Source of the DNA: Xanthobacteraceae bacterium
GTDB lineage: Bacteria > Pseudomonadota > Alphaproteobacteria > Rhizobiales > Xanthobacteraceae
Length of the DNA stretch: 64,000 nt
NCBI GenBank assembly: GCA_019750915.1
Contig: JAIENY010000008.1
Span: forward strand, 164,783-228,782
Direction of reading: 5' to 3'
Notes under the pieces: model-generated
The model's database searches: none
Told to the model about the DNA's origin: nothing
Seen by the model: the letters and a program-made list of their open reading frames with translations, nothing else
Position numbers and translations under genes: made by a program
Shown here: in pieces, positions 61,290-64,000 of the stretch
Numbering within the stretch: the first letter of the stretch is position 1
Layout: every line of letters begins with the position of its first letter

Positions 61290-62125
61290 ACCGGACATGC
61301 GGCCGCCGGATCGCCCCAGGCGATGAAGTTGGGGACAAGGAAATCCTCAACGCTGAGACCGAATTGCAGCTGCCTGCCTTGAGCGTCCGTCACCAGACCA
61401 CCGGCCGCCGCGACGACAGCGCAGCCGGCAGCCACGTCCCATTCCGATGTCGGCGAAAGGCGAGGATAGACGTCGGCACTGCCTTCAGCGACACGACAGA
61501 ACTTGATGGCAGATCCCAGCGGAAGGCGAATGGCGCTATGCCGGTCGGCAATAAAAGCCTCAGATCGTGCATCGCCATGGGAACGGCTGACGCTTATAAC
61601 GCAGGGAGCTGCCGGACCGGGATAAGGCCGCGTTGTAATGGATTGTGCTGTGGCAGACACCGTTCCATTCTTGTCGACCATGAGACGTTCGGCACCGCTT
61701 CCGACGACACCGCGCCAGATCAATCCAAGTGCGGGGGCCCCAATAATTCCAAGCACCGGTTGGCCATGCGCTACCAGCGCGATATTGACAGTGAATTCAT
61801 CACGTCCCGACACGAACTCCTTGGTCCCGTCGAGCGGATCGACAAGAAAAAAGCTCTCCTTATAGGGACGTACTGCGAGATGCGCCCGCTCCTCGGAAAC
61901 AACCGGGATAAGCGGTGCAATTTCAGCCAGCCCGTGCGCGATGATGACATCCGAGGCAGTGTCGGCTTCGGTGATGGCCGAGCCATCGGCCTTTTCGCCG
62001 TGTGCCATCATGGTGCGATCGACGGCCATGATGGCCTTACCAGCCCGCGCGACCAGTTCCGTCAACGGTCCTAGCAACTTACAGAGGGCTTCGTCATTGT
62101 TGCAGACAGGTATGTTTTCGGCCAC
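61286..62125 (-). CDS. cysQ: 3'(2'),5'-bisphosphate nucleotidase CysQ
   Basis: This 279-residue enzyme removes a phosphate from 3'-phosphoadenosine-5'-phosphate, recycling the by-product of sulfate assimilation. It belongs to the inositol monophosphatase fold: EADTASDVIIAHGL, VVSEERAH, DPLDGTKEFVSGRDEFTVNIAL (metal-binding Asp residues) and SEWDVAAGCAVVAAAGGLVTD (last metal-binding Asp). Length is normal for the family. The start ATG at 62125 gives MAENIPVC. It is convergent with the YHS gene and divergent from chpT. Confidence 0.92.
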   Translation of the reverse strand: MAENIPVCNNDEALCKLLGPLTELVARAGKAIMAVDRTMMAHGEKADGSAITEADTASDVIIAHGLAEIAPLIPVVSEERAHLAVRPYKESFFLVDPLDGTKEFVSGRDEFTVNIALVAHGQPVLGIIGAPALGLIWRGVVGSGAERLMVDKNGTVSATAQSITTRPYPGPAAPCVISVSRSHGDARSEAFIADRHSAIRLPLGSAIKFCRVAEGSADVYPRLSPTSEWDVAAGCAVVAAAGGLVTDAQGRQLQFGLSVEDFLVPNFIAWGDPAAACPV

Positions 62126-62267
62126 TGGCTTTCCTTATTCGGCTGTGGTTCCTGCACTGCCCGAGTGGTCGGCACGCGCCGCGCGGTGTATCACAACACA
62201 GCCTTGATGATTCGGTGCGCAGAAGCGACCGCCGCAGTCGGGCCCCACGGATAGCAGGAAAATTATC

Positions 62268-62906
62268 ATGTCTGATACGCCCGGCGCTCCTGATGCTCTC
62301 GACCTGGCAGCACTGCTGTCGTCGCGAGTATGTCACGATCTCATCAACCCTGTCGGCGCCATCGTCAATGGCCTGGAGGTGATGGATTCGAGCAACAAGG
62401 CTGAGGACAAGGAATTCGCGATCGATCTGATCCGCAAGAGTGCGCAATCTACATCGGCACGATTGCAATTCTGCCGGATTGCCTACGGTGCTGCGGGCTC
62501 GGCCGGCGCACAGATCGATCTGGGCGATGCGCAAAAGGTGGCACGCGGTCATCTCGAGGATGACAAGACCAAACTCACCTGGAATTTACCTCACGTTTTT
62601 CTTGCGAAAAACCGCGTGAAGCTATTGCTGAACATGCTGGTGATCGCACAACAGGCGATTCCGCGTGGCGGCGAACTTGTTGTTGATCCCATCGGTGAGG
62701 GCGATGCAATGGGATTTAGCATCCGCGCCGCCGGCAAGAATGCACGCGAGCCGCATGGCGTTGCCGAACAACTCAAGGCGGAAAACGCTGCCAGCGTGAC
62801 GGCTCATGCTGTGCAACCCTATTACACGGCGCTTTTGGCGCAGGCTTGCGGACTGAAAGTCGGCCTGACGCAAGAAGAGGGGGCGGTCGTCGTTGCGACG
62901 TCCTGA
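62268..62906 (+). CDS. chpT: Histidine phosphotransferase ChpT
   Basis: This 212-residue protein has the dimerisation helix with VCHDLINPVGAIVNGLEV, in which His23 receives phosphate from CckA. A degenerate histidine-kinase ATPase-like domain follows that lacks nucleotide-binding motifs. ChpT passes the phosphate to CtrA and CpdR, the cell-cycle regulators of Alphaproteobacteria. The ATG follows GCAGGAAAATTATC. cheA follows after 180 bp and a terminator; a chpT-cheA order is common in this group. Confidence 0.9.
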   Translation: MSDTPGAPDALDLAALLSSRVCHDLINPVGAIVNGLEVMDSSNKAEDKEFAIDLIRKSAQSTSARLQFCRIAYGAAGSAGAQIDLGDAQKVARGHLEDDKTKLTWNLPHVFLAKNRVKLLLNMLVIAQQAIPRGGELVVDPIGEGDAMGFSIRAAGKNAREPHGVAEQLKAENAASVTAHAVQPYYTALLAQACGLKVGLTQEEGAVVVATS

Positions 62907-62940
62907 TACGCACGCCTCGTCCAAAGCTTAACAATGTCTT

Positions 62941-62969
62941 TCGGGCCCGTTCAGGGCCCGATTTTTTTG
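62941..62969 (+). terminator. Rho-independent terminator after chpT
   Basis: TCGGGCCC pairs with GGGCCCGA around GTTCA, followed by eight T residues. cheA should therefore have its own promoter before 63087. Confidence 0.88.
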
Positions 62970-63086
62970 ACCGCCGGCGGCGCGGTATAAATTTCCGGAT
63001 TGCTCACCATTATTAAACGCTTTCAGACCAGACTGCGCTGATCTTGACGGCGTCTTCGCTGCGCCCCGACCAGAAGGCTGGGTTTT

Positions 63087-64000
63087 ATGGACGATTTGTT
63101 GCGTGAGTTCTTGACGGAGACGAATGAAAGTCTCGACACCGTCGATAACCAGTTAGTTCGCTTTGAACAGGATCCCAATAACGCGAAGATCCTGGACAAC
63201 ATCTTCCGGCTTGTTCACACGATAAAAGGAACATGCGGATTTCTCGGCTTGCCGCGCCTCGAGGCGTTGGCGCATGCGGCCGAAACCCTGATGGGAAAAT
63301 TTCGCGACGGAATGCCGGTCACTGGCGATGCGGTCTCGCTGATCCTCGCGACGATTGATCGCATCAAGGAGATTCTCGGCCAACTCGAAGCCAATGAGGC
63401 CGAGCCGGAGGGAGCAGACCCAGACTTGATCGGCGCACTCGAAAAAATGGTCGAAGTGGGCATGCAGTCGATGGCTGCCGGAGCGACGGCGGCTGAATCC
63501 AAGCCCGAGCCAGTGTCCGCGAGCACCACGCAAGGCACGCTGGTCGTCCAAACGCTTGAACGCGAACTGCGCCCTGGCGAAGTCTCGCTCGATGAACTCG
63601 AACGCGCATTCCGCGAGACGTCGGTTGAGATGGCTTCGCCGCCGCTGGCCCCCGCTCCGGCGCCTGAGTCTGCCCCTGCGCCGGCGGCCATTAAATCTTC
63701 CGCCAAACCCGCGGTGAAGAAGGCGACCAACGACGGCGAGCATGGCGACGCCGACAAGATCTCGTCCCAGTCCATTCGCGTCAACGTCGATACGCTCGAA
63801 CATCTGATGACGATGGTCTCGGAGCTTGTGCTCACGCGCAATCAGTTGCTCGAAATCAGCCGCCGCAACGAGGACACCGAATTCAAGGTGCCGCTGCAGC
63901 GTCTGTCCAACGTCACCGCCGAACTGCAGGAAGGCGTCATGAAGACGCGCATGCAGCCGATCGGCAATGCCTGGCAGAAGCTGCCGCGCATCGTCCGCGA
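63087..64000 (+). CDS. cheA: Chemotaxis histidine kinase CheA, N-terminal part (partial)
   Basis: The gene starts at the ATG at 63087 and runs off the right edge after about 304 codons. The HPt (P1) domain is first, with LVHTIKGTCGFLGL containing the phosphorylated His44 and RLEALAHAAETLMGKFRDG. A Pro/Ala-rich linker (about 185-230) holds the region where the P2 response-regulator-binding segment would be. The dimerisation domain (P3) starts near QSIRVNVDTLEHLMTMVSELVLTRNQLL. The ATPase and CheW-binding parts are outside the window. The soluble two-PAS receptor at 53784 is a likely input to such a kinase. Confidence 0.94.
   Translation, partial: MDDLLREFLTETNESLDTVDNQLVRFEQDPNNAKILDNIFRLVHTIKGTCGFLGLPRLEALAHAAETLMGKFRDGMPVTGDAVSLILATIDRIKEILGQLEANEAEPEGADPDLIGALEKMVEVGMQSMAAGATAAESKPEPVSASTTQGTLVVQTLERELRPGEVSLDELERAFRETSVEMASPPLAPAPAPESAPAPAAIKSSAKPAVKKATNDGEHGDADKISSQSIRVNVDTLEHLMTMVSELVLTRNQLLEISRRNEDTEFKVPLQRLSNVTAELQEGVMKTRMQPIGNAWQKLPRIVR

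Noticed and set aside
63153..63841. Two overlapping minus-strand frames
   Set aside because: They are antisense to the CheA start, which has clear HPt and dimerisation motifs.

Overview
The window looks like chromosome of an alphaproteobacterium of the Bradyrhizobiaceae/Nitrobacteraceae type (Bradyrhizobium, Afipia, Rhodopseudomonas, Nitrobacter). The evidence is the GC-rich coding style, a ChpT phosphotransferase next to cheA, an EipA/DUF1134 envelope protein, paired DUF992 secreted proteins, Omp25/31-like beta-barrels, a DUF6476-rluD pair and a serC-serA operon with an alphaproteobacterial-type leader. The genus is an inference from protein style.

Bases 1-29,377 are mostly core genome. They hold the start of a uvrB-like gene (cut by the edge), an ECF sigma/anti-sigma pair facing a secreted DUF4394 protein, three glutathione transferases, lipid enzymes (PlsC-like, PAP2), aspartate aminotransferase, two DUF992 paralogues, aroE, glmM, a fosmidomycin-resistance-type exporter, two outer-membrane barrels, serC-serA, purA, an rpoH sigma-32 gene and rluD/DUF6476 with interlocked start codons.

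Bases 29,435-43,832 are a 14.4-kb genomic island integrated at the 3' end of tRNA-Glu(CTC). An exact 18-bp copy of the tRNA end (29435-29452) recurs at 43815-43832, and a large tyrosine integrase lies just inside the tRNA. The island carries an XRE regulator, a repeat-rich non-coding block beside a short family-A-DNA-polymerase-like gene and a zinc-finger-like gene, a serine recombinase, a HEPN-type protein, two nuclease-related genes that look damaged, and a module that may be a new defence system: an 87-residue protein, an 841-residue GHKL (Hsp90/MutL/MORC-fold) ATPase and a convergent DNA methyltransferase. A perfect 8-5-8 palindrome precedes the first gene.

Bases 43,849-64,000 return to core genes: a DEAD-box helicase, an MscS channel, a WaaG-like glycosyltransferase, hemC and hemE, a MaoC-type hydratase, a soluble two-PAS chemoreceptor, an L,D-transpeptidase, a Flp pilin, EipA, a YHS protein, cysQ, chpT and the start of cheA. 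A second, 1.4-kb insertion lies in this part. An exact 48-bp duplication of the tRNA-Val(CAC) 3' end (57162-57209 and 58565-58612) brackets an Abi-like HEPN gene, a small downstream partner and a non-coding stretch with strong hairpins, a palindrome and 10-bp-phased repeats. No recombinase is present, so this looks like a minimal satellite-like defence cassette.
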